Shown: positions 51,961 through 60,403, counted from the stretch's first letter. The stretch: 64,000 nt of DNA from RGIG3178 sp963674495 (GCA_963674495.2 CAXXLG010000001.1:558001-622000), one strand, 5' to 3'. Made by a program: numbers and translations. The notes: generated by a model not told the origin, from the letters alone.

Positions 51961-52651
51961 AGAACGAATGCGCCATGAGCGTACAATCGCCCTCATCGGT
52001 GAAAAAGCGCTACAAAGACTTCAAAACAGCGTTGTCGCGGTGGTTGGATTGGGCGGCGTAGGTGGTTCTGCGGCTGAAGCATTGGCACGAAGCGGCGTGG
52101 GTACGCTTGTATTGATCGACGGCGACAGTGTGGATCAAAGCAATCTGAACCGCCAGATCTTTGCAACCGTAAATACCATTGGCATACCGAAAGCCATGGC
52201 GGCGAAAGAACGGCTTTTGTCCATCGATCCGGGTCTTACCGTGCACACAAAGATTGTTTATGTGACAGCGGGCAATGCCCGGGAACTGCTGCAGCCGAAG
52301 CCGCATATGATCATCGACGCCATCGATAACATGTTACAAAAGTTGGATATGATCGAATACGCACACCAAAACGGTATCGACATCATCTCTGCCGGTGGAG
52401 CGGGGAACCGCTTGTCGTCCGTGGGTATGCGGTGTGCCAACGTGTTTGATACCAGCGGCGATCCGCTGTGTAGGATCATGCGTAGGGAACTACGAAAAAG
52501 AGGCATCGAATCTCACCGGGTTGTATACGTACCCGAAAGGATGGATATCGTACAGAATCCACCCGCCAGCATGGTGTTCGTACCGGCATCAATGGGCTTG
52601 ATGTTGGCGCAAGAAGCGGTAATAAGCATAACGGAAGGCGATCGCGCATGA
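51950..52651 (+). CDS. tcdA: tRNA threonylcarbamoyladenosine dehydratase (TcdA)
   Basis: The 233-residue E1-like enzyme converts t6A-37 in tRNA to its cyclic form. It has GLGGVGGSAAEALARSGVG, SNLNRQIFA, DAIDNMLQKLD and the GAGNR loop of the TcdA/CsdL group. In Bacillus the orthologue yrvM also follows hisS-aspS. ATG 51950 overlaps aspS by 11 nt; ATG 51968 is equally plausible and closer to family starts. It is separate in type from the ThiF-like protein at 14.1 kb. Confidence 0.92.
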   Translation: MNNKERMRHERTIALIGEKALQRLQNSVVAVVGLGGVGGSAAEALARSGVGTLVLIDGDSVDQSNLNRQIFATVNTIGIPKAMAAKERLLSIDPGLTVHTKIVYVTAGNARELLQPKPHMIIDAIDNMLQKLDMIEYAHQNGIDIISAGGAGNRLSSVGMRCANVFDTSGDPLCRIMRRELRKRGIESHRVVYVPERMDIVQNPPASMVFVPASMGLMLAQEAVISITEGDRA

Positions 52652-53085
52652 AAGAAACAGGAAAAATTGTATCCGCGGATGATAAAAACTGCCAGGTGGA
52701 ATTTGTCCGTTCTTCCGCATGCGAATCATGTGGTGCATGCAATCGGATGGGCGGACAATCCATGTGCGTCACGTTGCCCAACACCATGGGTGTACACATC
52801 GGTGATACGGTGGTGGTAGAAATGAGTGCCAGAAACGTTATCGGGGCCAGCGCTTGGGCATACATATTCCCGCTCTTCATGCTCGTACTTGGCGCCTATG
52901 TCGGAAAACTAGTGATGGACCTTTTCTCGTTTAATGGTGATTGGATTGTGGCGGTATGCTCGCTGGTATTTGCGGGTATTGCTTATATCATTCTCATGAT
53001 GCTCAATCCCTATTTTGCCAAAAAGCGTGGACTTAGGCCGGTCATGGTGGGAGTATACAGAGCTGAAACAAAAACGGAAAACTAA
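52648..53085 (+). CDS. rseC: RseC/MucC-like redox membrane protein
   Basis: The 145-residue protein has an N-terminal domain with a Cys cluster (SSACESCGACNRMGGQSMC) and two membrane helices (about 68-90 and 97-117), the RseC/MucC layout. In E. coli RseC is tied to the SoxR-reducing (Rnf-like) system and sigma-E control. In Clostridia it often goes with rnf genes, none of which are here. Its start overlaps the tcdA stop by 4 nt (ATGA), so translation is coupled. Confidence 0.85.
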   Translation: MKETGKIVSADDKNCQVEFVRSSACESCGACNRMGGQSMCVTLPNTMGVHIGDTVVVEMSARNVIGASAWAYIFPLFMLVLGAYVGKLVMDLFSFNGDWIVAVCSLVFAGIAYIILMMLNPYFAKKRGLRPVMVGVYRAETKTEN

Positions 53086-53096
53086 GGAGGTACAAC

Positions 53097-53426
53097 ATGG
53101 AGAACGAATTGGTAAAAACTTTGACGGACGCGAACTTTGAAAAAGAGGTTCTCAAAAGTGAACAGGTTGTTTTGGTGGATTTCTGGGCAACGTGGTGTGG
53201 CCCGTGCCGGATGGTGTCTCCCATCATTGATGAGGTCGCTAAGGATTTTCAGGGTAAGGTAACCGTTGGAAAGGTCGACGTTGACGCGCAGCCAAGTTTG
53301 GCTCAACAGTACAAAATCATGACCATCCCTACTGTCATTGTATTCAAAGATGGCAAGGCTCAAAGCCGAAAATCCGGCGCGTTTGCCAAAACAGAATACG
53401 CCAATATGATAAATCAGGCGCTATAA
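53097..53426 (+). CDS. trxA: Thioredoxin
   Basis: The 109-residue protein has the classic active site WCGPC (C34 and C37), the cis-proline TIPTVIVF loop and normal length. It is a general dithiol reductant. No thioredoxin reductase gene lies next to it. AAGGAGG precedes the ATG. It is 11 nt after rseC and 16 nt before glyA, so probably part of the same run of genes. Confidence 0.96.
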   Translation: MENELVKTLTDANFEKEVLKSEQVVLVDFWATWCGPCRMVSPIIDEVAKDFQGKVTVGKVDVDAQPSLAQQYKIMTIPTVIVFKDGKAQSRKSGAFAKTEYANMINQAL

Positions 53427-53442
53427 ATGGAGGAAATGACAG

Positions 53443-54681
53443 ATGATTAATTATTCGATGATCGAGGCAGTCGATGGGCGGGTGGCTGCTGCGATCAACC
53501 AAGAGTTGAAAAGGCAACAAACACACATCGAGTTGATCGCAAGCGAAAACTTCGTTCATCCTGCCGTGCTGGAAGCAGCCGGGTCCGTACTGACCAACAA
53601 ATATGCGGAGGGCTATCCGGGCCATCGTTATTACGGCGGTTGTGAATTCGTGGATGTGGTGGAGGACATTGCCCGCGAACGTGCGAAGGCCCTGTTTGGA
53701 TGCGAGTATGTCAACGTACAGCCACACAGCGGTTCCCAGGCCAACAGCGCAGCGTATTATGCGCTGCTCAATCCTGGCGATACGGTGCTTGGGATGAGCC
53801 TAGCACACGGCGGACATTTGACACACGGCAGTCCCGTGAATTTCTCAGGTCGTACATACAAGTTTGTTTCCTACGGTGTGGAACAGGACAGCGAGATCAT
53901 CGATTATGACCGTGTGCGCGATATTGCAAAACAGCATAAACCCAAAATGATCGTCGCCGGCTATTCCGCCTATCCACGCATCCTAGATTTTCAAGCGTTC
54001 CGCGACATCGCAGACGAAGTGGGGGCGTATCTGATGGTGGATGTGGCACACATTGCAGGATTGATTTCATCCGGCGTGCACCCTTCGCCCGTACCCTATG
54101 CGGATGTCGTGACAACCACCACGCATAAAACACTGCGTGGCCCGCGCGGTGGTATGATACTGGCGAAAAAAGAATACGGCAAAGCCATCGACAAAGCAAT
54201 TTTCCCCGGAACGCAGGGAGGTCCGCTGATGCACATCATCGCCGCCAAGGCCGTGTGCTTCGGACTGGCTGCCAAACCCTCGTTTGTCGATTACTCGAAG
54301 CAAATCGTCGATAATGCCAAAGCGCTGGCACAAGGGCTTATGCAAAGGGACATTAAGCTGGTGTCCAACGGAACGGATAATCACCTGATGCTGTTGGATC
54401 TTCGCAAAAACGGGATGACGGGAAGACGTCTTGAAAACCTGCTGCACAATGCGAACATCACCACGAACAAAAACGCGATTCCCTTTGATCCACAGAAGCC
54501 CACCGTGACCAGCGGCATACGAATCGGCACGCCTGCGATGACAACACGCGGCATGAAGGAAGAGGAGATGGATTTGATCGCTTCGTTCATCGCGGAAATC
54601 GTACAGCATGGCGAAAACGCCATCGATACGACACAGGAAAAGGTATTGGCGCTGTGCTCAAGATTTCCCCTGTATGAATAG
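53443..54681 (+). CDS. glyA: Serine hydroxymethyltransferase
   Basis: The 412-residue PLP enzyme interconverts serine and glycine with one-carbon transfer to tetrahydrofolate. Family marks are ELIASENFVHPAVLEA, YAEGYPGHRYYGGCEFVD, the PLP-lysine segment TTTTHKTLRGPRGG and the C-terminal GTPAMTTRGMKEEEM. Length matches the family. GGAGGAAATG precedes the start. It ends the segment, followed by a hairpin at 54726. Confidence 0.97.
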   Translation: MINYSMIEAVDGRVAAAINQELKRQQTHIELIASENFVHPAVLEAAGSVLTNKYAEGYPGHRYYGGCEFVDVVEDIARERAKALFGCEYVNVQPHSGSQANSAAYYALLNPGDTVLGMSLAHGGHLTHGSPVNFSGRTYKFVSYGVEQDSEIIDYDRVRDIAKQHKPKMIVAGYSAYPRILDFQAFRDIADEVGAYLMVDVAHIAGLISSGVHPSPVPYADVVTTTTHKTLRGPRGGMILAKKEYGKAIDKAIFPGTQGGPLMHIIAAKAVCFGLAAKPSFVDYSKQIVDNAKALAQGLMQRDIKLVSNGTDNHLMLLDLRKNGMTGRRLENLLHNANITTNKNAIPFDPQKPTVTSGIRIGTPAMTTRGMKEEEMDLIASFIAEIVQHGENAIDTTQEKVLALCSRFPLYE

Positions 54682-54725
54682 CGTGCATTGTGGCGTATGA
54701 ATTCGTAATGTTTACATTAGATGAA

Positions 54726-54756
54726 GCCTCGCCAAAAGCAAAGCATATGGCGGGGC
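54726..54756 (+). terminator. Hairpin after glyA
   Basis: The 8-bp stem GCCTCGCC/GGCGGGGC (54726-54733 with 54749-54756) has a long A-rich loop and no T run, so it is a weak or factor-assisted terminator. Confidence 0.55.
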
Positions 54757-54829
54757 ATTGTCTTGTAGAAAAGCAAAGGATATATACAAATTTGCGCGAA
54801 AGTGAACGCCGAGTTTGCAAAAGATGATG

Positions 54830-54885
54830 TTGACAAGCTCCAAAGCATCCCGTACAATTAATCATAGGGATTTAGTCGGGATTAA
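54830..54885 (+). promoter_or_regulatory. Promoter and candidate operator of the isc operon
   Basis: Perfect TTGACA (54830-54835), 17-nt spacer and TACAAT (54853-54858). An inverted repeat TTAATC (54858-54863) and GATTAA (54880-54885), with 16 nt between arms, covers the expected start site. Autoregulation by the IscR-like protein encoded next is a reasonable inference. Confidence 0.7.
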
Positions 54886-54903
54886 CGAGGGGCGACAAAA
54901 GCT

Positions 54904-55356
54904 ATGCGTATGTCAACGAAGGGACGCTACGGAATCAAAGCTGTGATTGAATTGGCCAGATGCTACGGCAAAGGACCGGTGTGTGTGCGCGAATTGGCAA
55001 GCCGGGCCGGGATATCCGCAACATATCTGGAGCAATTGATTCAAAGATTGCGTGAATGCGAAGTCGTTGTGTCCGTACGAGGTGCACACGGAGGCTATAA
55101 GTTATCCAAAGCGCCAAACGAAATATTTATTGGCCGTGTTCTGCGCGCACTTGAAGGCAGTGTCGCACCGGTGATTTGCGCAGACGAGGGATTTGTTTGC
55201 GATAACGCCGAGGCCTGTGTTGAGGCCTATCTTTATCGGCGTATACGTGAAAGCATAGACGAGGTGATCGATCAAATGACGCTGCAGGATATGCTGGACG
55301 CTGAGGCGCGGATGGATGAAAAAAAAGAGAACTTCCCATGTAGGGATGTGCTATAG
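54904..55356 (+). CDS. iscR: Rrf2-family regulator, IscR-like
   Basis: The 150-residue winged-helix protein has the Rrf2 N-terminus (STKGRYGIKAVIELA), recognition helix (SATYLEQLIQRLRE) and wing (VRGAHGGYKL). Three cysteines at C92, C99 and C105 lie where E. coli IscR has its cluster ligands (92, 98, 104), with one extra residue in the first gap. This argues for an iron-sulfur-sensing role rather than a CymR-type cysteine sensor, which lacks such a triad. It is first in the iscR-iscS-iscU operon and 10 nt upstream of iscS. ATG 54910 is an alternative start. Confidence 0.85.
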   Translation: MRMSTKGRYGIKAVIELARCYGKGPVCVRELASRAGISATYLEQLIQRLRECEVVVSVRGAHGGYKLSKAPNEIFIGRVLRALEGSVAPVICADEGFVCDNAEACVEAYLYRRIRESIDEVIDQMTLQDMLDAEARMDEKKENFPCRDVL

Positions 55357-55366
55357 GAGGAATTAC

Positions 55367-56545
55367 GTGGAAAAGAAACTACTATATATGGACCATGCCG
55401 CTACGACCTATATCAAACCGGCGGTACTGGATGCGATGATGCCCTATCTTACGCGGCATTACGGGAATCCATCCGGCATCTATCAGGTGTCACGCGATGC
55501 AAAATCGGCGCTGGACAAAGCGAGAGATCAAGTGGCGTCTGTATTACACTGTACAAAGTCAAACGAGATATATTTTACCGGCGGAGGCACGGAGAGCGAC
55601 AACTGGGCGCTAAAAGGCGTGGTCTCTGCCAATGCCAACAAGGGCAAACACATCATCACATCGCAGATCGAGCATCATGCCATACTGCATACATGTCAAT
55701 GGTTGGAGAAACAAGGGATTGAAGTGACGTACCTTCCGGTTGACAGCGACGGCATTGTAAGCCCCGAAGCGGTTGTGAAAGCGATACGGCCGGACACCAT
55801 ACTCGTGTCAGTCATGTTCGCAAACAACGAGATCGGTACCATAGAACCCATCTCGGAAATCGGGGCCATATGCAGGGAAAAAGGTGTTTTGTTCCATACC
55901 GATGCCGTACAAGCCTTTGGCAGCGTACCAATAGACGTCGTCGCCATGAACATAGACCTGCTTTCGCTTACGGCGCATAAGCTCTATGGGCCTAAGGGAA
56001 CGGGCGCATTGTATATTCGCAACGGCGTACGGTGCGATCCGTTTATTCACGGTGGCGCGCAGGAGCGCGGGCGCCGCGCGAGCACCGAGAATACAGCAGG
56101 CATCGTTGGGTTGGGTGCGGCGGCGGCCATGGCAAACGAACAGATGGAGGAAAACGCCAAGCGGCTGACGGGGATGAGAAACAAGCTTATCGACGGCATA
56201 TTCGAGCGGATACCCTATGTGCGGCTGAACGGTTCACGCACGCAGCGTCTGCCTAACAATGTAAACATGTGCTTTGAGTTCATCGAAGGGGAAGGACTGT
56301 TGCTGCTCTTGGACAGAGCGGGCATCATGGCTTCCAGCGGAAGCGCGTGTACGTCCGGTTCGCTCGAGCCGTCGCATGTATTGTTGGCCATCGGTTTACC
56401 GCATGGGATTGCGCATGGCTCGCTTAGATTAACCATCGGTTCGCATACGACGGATGAGGATATCGACATTGTGCTTGATGCGCTGCCGCCCATCGTACAA
56501 CGTCTTAGGGATATGTCACCTTTGTACGATGCAAGAAAGGAGTGA
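55367..56545 (+). CDS. iscS: Cysteine desulfurase, Isc type
   Basis: The 392-residue PLP enzyme supplies sulfur for iron-sulfur cluster assembly. It has MDHAATTYIKP, TGGGTESDNWALKG, HTDAVQAFGS, the PLP-lysine segment TAHKLYGPKGTG and the active-site Cys in SSGSACTSGSLEPSHVL. GTG at 55367 follows AGGAGG with 6-nt spacing; the open frame extends upstream into iscR but without support. Adjacent iscR and iscU define its role, in contrast with the ThiI-linked desulfurase at 18.5 kb. Confidence 0.95.
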   Translation: MEKKLLYMDHAATTYIKPAVLDAMMPYLTRHYGNPSGIYQVSRDAKSALDKARDQVASVLHCTKSNEIYFTGGGTESDNWALKGVVSANANKGKHIITSQIEHHAILHTCQWLEKQGIEVTYLPVDSDGIVSPEAVVKAIRPDTILVSVMFANNEIGTIEPISEIGAICREKGVLFHTDAVQAFGSVPIDVVAMNIDLLSLTAHKLYGPKGTGALYIRNGVRCDPFIHGGAQERGRRASTENTAGIVGLGAAAAMANEQMEENAKRLTGMRNKLIDGIFERIPYVRLNGSRTQRLPNNVNMCFEFIEGEGLLLLLDRAGIMASSGSACTSGSLEPSHVLLAIGLPHGIAHGSLRLTIGSHTTDEDIDIVLDALPPIVQRLRDMSPLYDARKE

Positions 56546-56550
56546 CGCGC

Positions 56551-56925
56551 ATGTACAGCGAGAAAGTCATGGATCATTTTATGAATCCGCGAAATATGGG
56601 CCAGATGGACGACGCCAACGGTATCGGGGAAGTGGGCAACGCCCAGTGCGGCGACATCATGCGTATGTATCTGAAGATCAACGATCAAGGCGTCATTGAA
56701 GATGTAAAATTCAAGACATTTGGTTGCGGCGCGGCGGTTGCGACCAGCAGCATCGCAACTGAGATGATAAAAAATAAAACCGTTGAAGAAGCCATGAAAT
56801 TGACCAACAAAGCGGTTGTGGAAGCGTTGGATGGTTTACCATCGCAAAAGCTGCATTGTAGCGTACTGGCGCAGGAAGCTGTGCAGGCAGCCATCACCGA
56901 TTATAATAGCCGTCAAAAAAAATAG
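56551..56925 (+). CDS. iscU: Iron-sulfur cluster scaffold IscU/NifU-N
   Basis: The 124-residue scaffold has the three ligand cysteines in AQCGD (with the assisting Asp), FGCGAAVATSS and LHCSVLA. Length is normal for the stand-alone IscU of Clostridia. ATG 56551 follows AAAGGAG. In many Firmicutes mnmA (trmU) and alaS come next; neither is present here. It is 5 nt from iscS, so the three genes form one operon. Confidence 0.96.
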   Translation: MYSEKVMDHFMNPRNMGQMDDANGIGEVGNAQCGDIMRMYLKINDQGVIEDVKFKTFGCGAAVATSSIATEMIKNKTVEEAMKLTNKAVVEALDGLPSQKLHCSVLAQEAVQAAITDYNSRQKK

Positions 56926-57005
56926 TTTTCCAGTTATTCGTCCTCATGTTTATGCCGTGCGCGGAAACACTAAATGCGTGACTACATTCAGAAAGGGGCA
57001 CAGGC

Positions 57006-57155
57006 ATGAAAGGGAGAATGATGATCGGCTTGATTACGGGCACAGTAATCGGTGCGGCGACGGCATGGGCGCTGTCCGGGGACCTCAACGCGAGAGGTAT
57101 GACGCGAATCTCAAAAAATATCGGACGCAGCGCAAGCAAAATGGGCATGGATTAG
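57006..57155 (+). CDS. Small glycine-rich membrane protein
   Basis: A 49-residue protein begins MKGRMMIGLITGTVIGAATA, a Gly-zipper-like membrane helix, and ends in a basic tail (MTRISKNIGRSASKMGMD). AAAGGGG at 56994-57000 is a good ribosome-binding site. It resembles the small YtxH/YrzQ-like proteins in layout only, and I assign no function. It follows iscU by 80 nt and is closed by a perfect hairpin at 57162. Confidence 0.6.
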   Translation: MKGRMMIGLITGTVIGAATAWALSGDLNARGMTRISKNIGRSASKMGMD

Positions 57156-57161
57156 GAACAA

Positions 57162-57197
57162 AGACCAGAGGAGCAGAGTGATCTGCTCCTCTGGTCT
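57162..57197. terminator. Perfect 15-bp hairpin
   Basis: AGACCAGAGGAGCAG (57162-57176) pairs with CTGCTCCTCTGGTCT (57183-57197) around AGTGAT. No T run follows on the plus strand. It closes the iscU/small-protein segment. Confidence 0.7.
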
Positions 57198-57257
57198 AAG
57201 ATGTGGAACATCAAAGATGCAATTCGAATAAGTTGTTTTGAAAGGCTCTAAAAGCAT

Positions 57258-57286
57258 TTGAAATGTTGGGGCAAATAGGATATACT
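57258..57286 (+). promoter_or_regulatory. Promoter of the ireB operon
   Basis: TTGAAA (57258-57263), 17-nt spacer, TATACT (57281-57286). Confidence 0.75.
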
Positions 57287-57327
57287 AACGGCAACGGGAG
57301 ATCAGTCTGAATCAGAGAGGTGTATCC

Positions 57328-57582
57328 ATGAATACGAATGAACGGACAATGTCTTTTGCACCTGTTCGCGACGATTCGGCGGAGCAGATTCTATTGCGCG
57401 TATACGCGGCTTTAAAGGCAAAAGGATATGACCCGGTGAACCAGTTGGTGGGTTATATCATTTCTGGTGACCCAACATATATCACTAGCTATGATAATGC
57501 CCGCGTGCTTATCCGGCGTATTGAACGCGATGAATTGCTCGAAGAAGTGTTGCGGTTTTATTTGCTGCAAAAAATCGGCTGA
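57328..57582 (+). CDS. ireB: IreB-family regulatory phosphoprotein (UPF0297)
   Basis: The 84-residue protein matches IreB/YrzL: DILRxVYxALxxKGYxPxNQ-like segment (here LLRVYAALKAKGYDPVNQ), VGYIISGDPTYITSY, and the RRIERDELLEEVLRFYL end. In Enterococcus IreB is phosphorylated by the kinase IreK at N-terminal threonines and lowers cephalosporin resistance; Thr3 and Thr7 here are candidate sites. No IreK homologue is in the window. The stop overlaps the next start (TGATG). Confidence 0.93.
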   Translation: MNTNERTMSFAPVRDDSAEQILLRVYAALKAKGYDPVNQLVGYIISGDPTYITSYDNARVLIRRIERDELLEEVLRFYLLQKIG

Positions 57583-58523
57583 TGGAATACAGGACGCTGG
57601 GTAAAAGCGGCCTGTTGGTTTCCCAACTGTGCTTCGGTACACTGACATTCAGCCCGCTACAGGCGAATCTCTCCTATGGGGAAGCGAGAAAATTGTTATT
57701 GCACGCTCATCAAAATGGCGTCAACCTGTTGGATACGGCGGAATACTATGAAAACTATACACACATCCGCCAAGCAGGGGTTGGCATTGAGGGGATGCAC
57801 ATCATAACCAAATGCCATGCCTATGACCGGGCGGGTGCGAAGTTGAGTCTAGATAAAGCGCTCAGAGAGACTGGGCGAAGTTGCATCGATGTGATGATGC
57901 TGCACGAGCAGGAAAGCGAATGGACATTACGTGGGCATGCGCAAGCGCTCGCGTATTTTTATGAGCAGCGCACAGCGGGCCGGATTCGGGCGGTAGGTAT
58001 ATCGACGCATTTCGTAGCCTGTGCCATGGCAGCGGCTACAATGCAAGATATCGACGTAATCGAAGCGATTTGCAATCCTCGAGGATTGGGTATTGTAGAT
58101 GGGTCTCAGCAGGACATGAACGAGGCGCTTGCCATAGCGCACAACAATAACAAGGGTGTCATTGCCATCAAAGCATTGGGCGGTGGACATTTTAGCCAAG
58201 ATGCGTTATCATCGCTTAAAACTGTGCTTTCCTATCCGTTCGTGGACACGGTGGCGGTTGGTATGCAGAGTATAGGGGAAATCGACTACAACGTATTGGT
58301 CTTTCGCACGGACGTACGGAATGATACTTTGCCGAAACTCAATACAAAAATACGCAGCTTACACATCGCGCACTGGTGTATCGGATGCGGAGACTGCGCC
58401 AAGCGTTGCCAAAGCGGCGCGCTGCATCTGATCGATGGGAAAATGTGCGTAAATCTAGATAAATGCGTGCTGTGCGGATACTGTGCCGCGGCATGCAGAG
58501 AATTCTGTATAAAGGTATATTAA
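57582..58523 (+). CDS. Aldo/keto reductase with C-terminal 2x[4Fe-4S] ferredoxin
   Basis: The 313-residue protein joins an aldo/keto reductase barrel to a ferredoxin tail. Catalytic residues of the reductase are visible: Asp and Tyr in LLDTAEYYENY, Lys in IITKCH and His in MLHEQ. The tail (about 260-313) has two clusters of C-x2-C-x2-C-x3-C, in CIGCGDCAKRC and CVLCGYCAAAC. Such fusions are common in anaerobes. The substrate is not known. It is inserted between ireB and ruvX, which are neighbours in Bacillus. Confidence 0.88.
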   Translation: MEYRTLGKSGLLVSQLCFGTLTFSPLQANLSYGEARKLLLHAHQNGVNLLDTAEYYENYTHIRQAGVGIEGMHIITKCHAYDRAGAKLSLDKALRETGRSCIDVMMLHEQESEWTLRGHAQALAYFYEQRTAGRIRAVGISTHFVACAMAAATMQDIDVIEAICNPRGLGIVDGSQQDMNEALAIAHNNNKGVIAIKALGGGHFSQDALSSLKTVLSYPFVDTVAVGMQSIGEIDYNVLVFRTDVRNDTLPKLNTKIRSLHIAHWCIGCGDCAKRCQSGALHLIDGKMCVNLDKCVLCGYCAAACREFCIKVY

Positions 58524-58943
58524 ATGAGAATTGCAGGACTTGACATAGGGGATGTGCGCATCGGCATTGCGCTGAGTGATGAAAGAGCCATACTGGCAAG
58601 CAGCGTGGAAACCTACCGATGCACGGGGGATGTTGCTCGTGATGCGAAGGCCATCGCCGAAAATTTAGCGGTACGCAAGGCAAAACGCATCGTATTGGGC
58701 CTGCCCAGGAATATGAACGGAACAGAAGGACCGGCCGCAAAAAAGGTACGCGCGTTTGCTGAGGAATTGAAAAACCACACCGCGGCGGAATTGGCTTTTT
58801 TTGATGAAAGACTGACAACTGCACAGGCTCAACGAACGCTCATCGCAGCAAACGTATCACGAAAAAAAAGAAAACAAGTTGTGGATAAGCTGGCCGCGCA
58901 AATCATCCTGCAGAACTATCTGGACGCAAACGGAGGCGACTGA
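58524..58943 (+). CDS. ruvX: Putative pre-16S rRNA nuclease YqgF/RuvX
   Basis: The 139-residue RNase H-fold protein has GLDIGDVRIGIALSD, LGLPRNMNG, DERLTTAQA and a C-terminal DKLAAQIILQNYLD. In E. coli YqgF trims the 5' end of 16S rRNA; some family members cut Holliday junctions. The acidic catalytic residues (Asp in LDIGD, Glu in FDERLT, Asp in VDKLAA) are present. It abuts the reductase gene and precedes a DUF1292 gene, the Bacillus ireB-ruvX-yrzB order. Confidence 0.93.
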   Translation: MRIAGLDIGDVRIGIALSDERAILASSVETYRCTGDVARDAKAIAENLAVRKAKRIVLGLPRNMNGTEGPAAKKVRAFAEELKNHTAAELAFFDERLTTAQAQRTLIAANVSRKKRKQVVDKLAAQIILQNYLDANGGD

Positions 58944-58944
58944 T

Positions 58945-59211
58945 ATGATTGAATCGATGGATGCCATGAAGGCCACGTTGACAAGAGGAAGCGGTGAAAC
59001 GGTGTATTACAGTCCGGCTGCCCTTTTGATGTTTGAAGACGAACAGTACCTGATCATGCGAGCCGACCAAGATAATCTGACAGAGGATGAAGTGCTGCTT
59101 CTGCGCATTGAGCAGGATGACAATGGAACAAGGCTGCATGTTGTGGAGGACCATAGCCCGTTTCTCAGTGCCATTGAGGATACGTTGGGGTTGTCCAAAC
59201 AGATTCATTAG
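58945..59211 (+). CDS. DUF1292 protein (YrzB-like)
   Basis: The 88-residue acidic protein matches DUF1292, with the EDEQYLIMRA strand pair and a DEVLLLRIEQDD segment. Function is unknown. ATG 58945 follows GGAGG at 58932-58936. Its place right after ruvX is as in Bacillus (yrrK-yrzB), which supports the family call. Confidence 0.8.
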   Translation: MIESMDAMKATLTRGSGETVYYSPAALLMFEDEQYLIMRADQDNLTEDEVLLLRIEQDDNGTRLHVVEDHSPFLSAIEDTLGLSKQIH

Positions 59212-59221
59212 GAGGCAAACA

Positions 59222-60337
59222 ATGGCATTTTTGAAAAAGAGCGGTTTTGCAAACTATATCTCCAAAGGTTCCTTTTTTGAGGCGTTTATCGAGTACATGG
59301 GTAATGAGGATGCTTGTGAGGCGGAACTCGACCGGATGAGGGAAAGCAATAACAATGCAGCGGTTGAAGATTTTCTTCAGTACGCTAATCTATGGAATAA
59401 ATTCCGTGAACTCGTGCTTTTAGGCGAATACGAGCAAGCAAAAAACGCTGTTATGAACAGCGAATACGGCAACGAAATGGGCGTACTTGAGATCAAGAGC
59501 GTTCTGAATGATTTGGCTGATAAAGCCGCCGACTTCAATTGCTATAAAGCATATTGGTACGTATGCGGAATGGATACGGTGGATGAGCATGAATACGCGC
59601 TGTCCATGTTGACCGATGTATTGAGCGTTTGTCCTCAAAGCAAGAAAGTTGCTCTTGAACATCTGTGGTGGTTGATCGATAACAGCGAAAAGAAACAGAA
59701 ACTCAAATACGCGGAGAAGGGTTTGCAGTATTTTCTCATGCCCAACACCTTCGTCCCCTCGTCGGATGCCGTCAGCTTGATGCATATCGCCAGGAAAATC
59801 AACCCAAAGAGCAAGGATGCGTTAAAAACCGAATATATGCTGTTTGAACGAGATAGAAAAGACATCGAGGCCATTCGACAAGCGGTGCAGGACGCTGATT
59901 ATGAACAGGCCTTTGAAACGTTGAAGAATTCAGAATTTCACGATGAAGATCATATCAGGCGTGTATTTTTACGCGGTGCACACGAGAATAAGGCCGATGC
60001 CGTTGCGTTTGTCAATGGTTTGCAGAATCTTTATAAGTTAACGCACAAACCTGAAGATGCGTTTACCGCCGCAACTGCCGTCTGGCATTGCGATTTGCGC
60101 AGGGACGAGAAGGCGCTCAATGATTCGATGGAACTGGCACTGTCGGTTTTGGACGATCTACCACGCCGTGAACGGTATGCAGCCGCTCTTTTGGACGCAC
60201 TGTATCTAATGGAACCATATCCACTGTCCGACGATGTAGCCGTTAAACTGGCTGAATCAGTTTTAGAGGTTGATCCCGAGGACGAGACAGCGCTTGAATG
60301 CATTGCCATCGCCAATGAACAGGACGACGAAGACTAA
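59222..60337 (+). CDS. Unknown helical-repeat protein
   Basis: I do not recognise this 371-residue soluble protein. It is rich in helices with a TPR-like rhythm (for example NLWNKFRELVLLGEYEQAKNAV, split into its two helices, and later ADYEQAFETLKNS), and it is acidic at the C-terminus (NEQDDED). There is no signal peptide or membrane segment. AGGAGG at 59211-59216 supports ATG 59222, although the frame is open to 59087. It is the last gene of the ireB-ruvX group, 10 nt after DUF1292. A scaffold or interaction role is possible but unproven. Confidence 0.65.
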   Translation: MAFLKKSGFANYISKGSFFEAFIEYMGNEDACEAELDRMRESNNNAAVEDFLQYANLWNKFRELVLLGEYEQAKNAVMNSEYGNEMGVLEIKSVLNDLADKAADFNCYKAYWYVCGMDTVDEHEYALSMLTDVLSVCPQSKKVALEHLWWLIDNSEKKQKLKYAEKGLQYFLMPNTFVPSSDAVSLMHIARKINPKSKDALKTEYMLFERDRKDIEAIRQAVQDADYEQAFETLKNSEFHDEDHIRRVFLRGAHENKADAVAFVNGLQNLYKLTHKPEDAFTAATAVWHCDLRRDEKALNDSMELALSVLDDLPRRERYAAALLDALYLMEPYPLSDDVAVKLAESVLEVDPEDETALECIAIANEQDDED

Positions 60338-60341
60338 GTGG

Positions 60342-60371
60342 TTGCTTTGCTCATATAAAACATGCTATAAT
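60342..60371 (+). promoter_or_regulatory. Promoter of rpsB-tsf
   Basis: TTGCTT (60342-60347), 18-nt spacer, perfect TATAAT (60366-60371). Confidence 0.7.
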
Positions 60372-60403
60372 TCTATGGATTTTAACACACACCCGCTTTT
60401 TAA

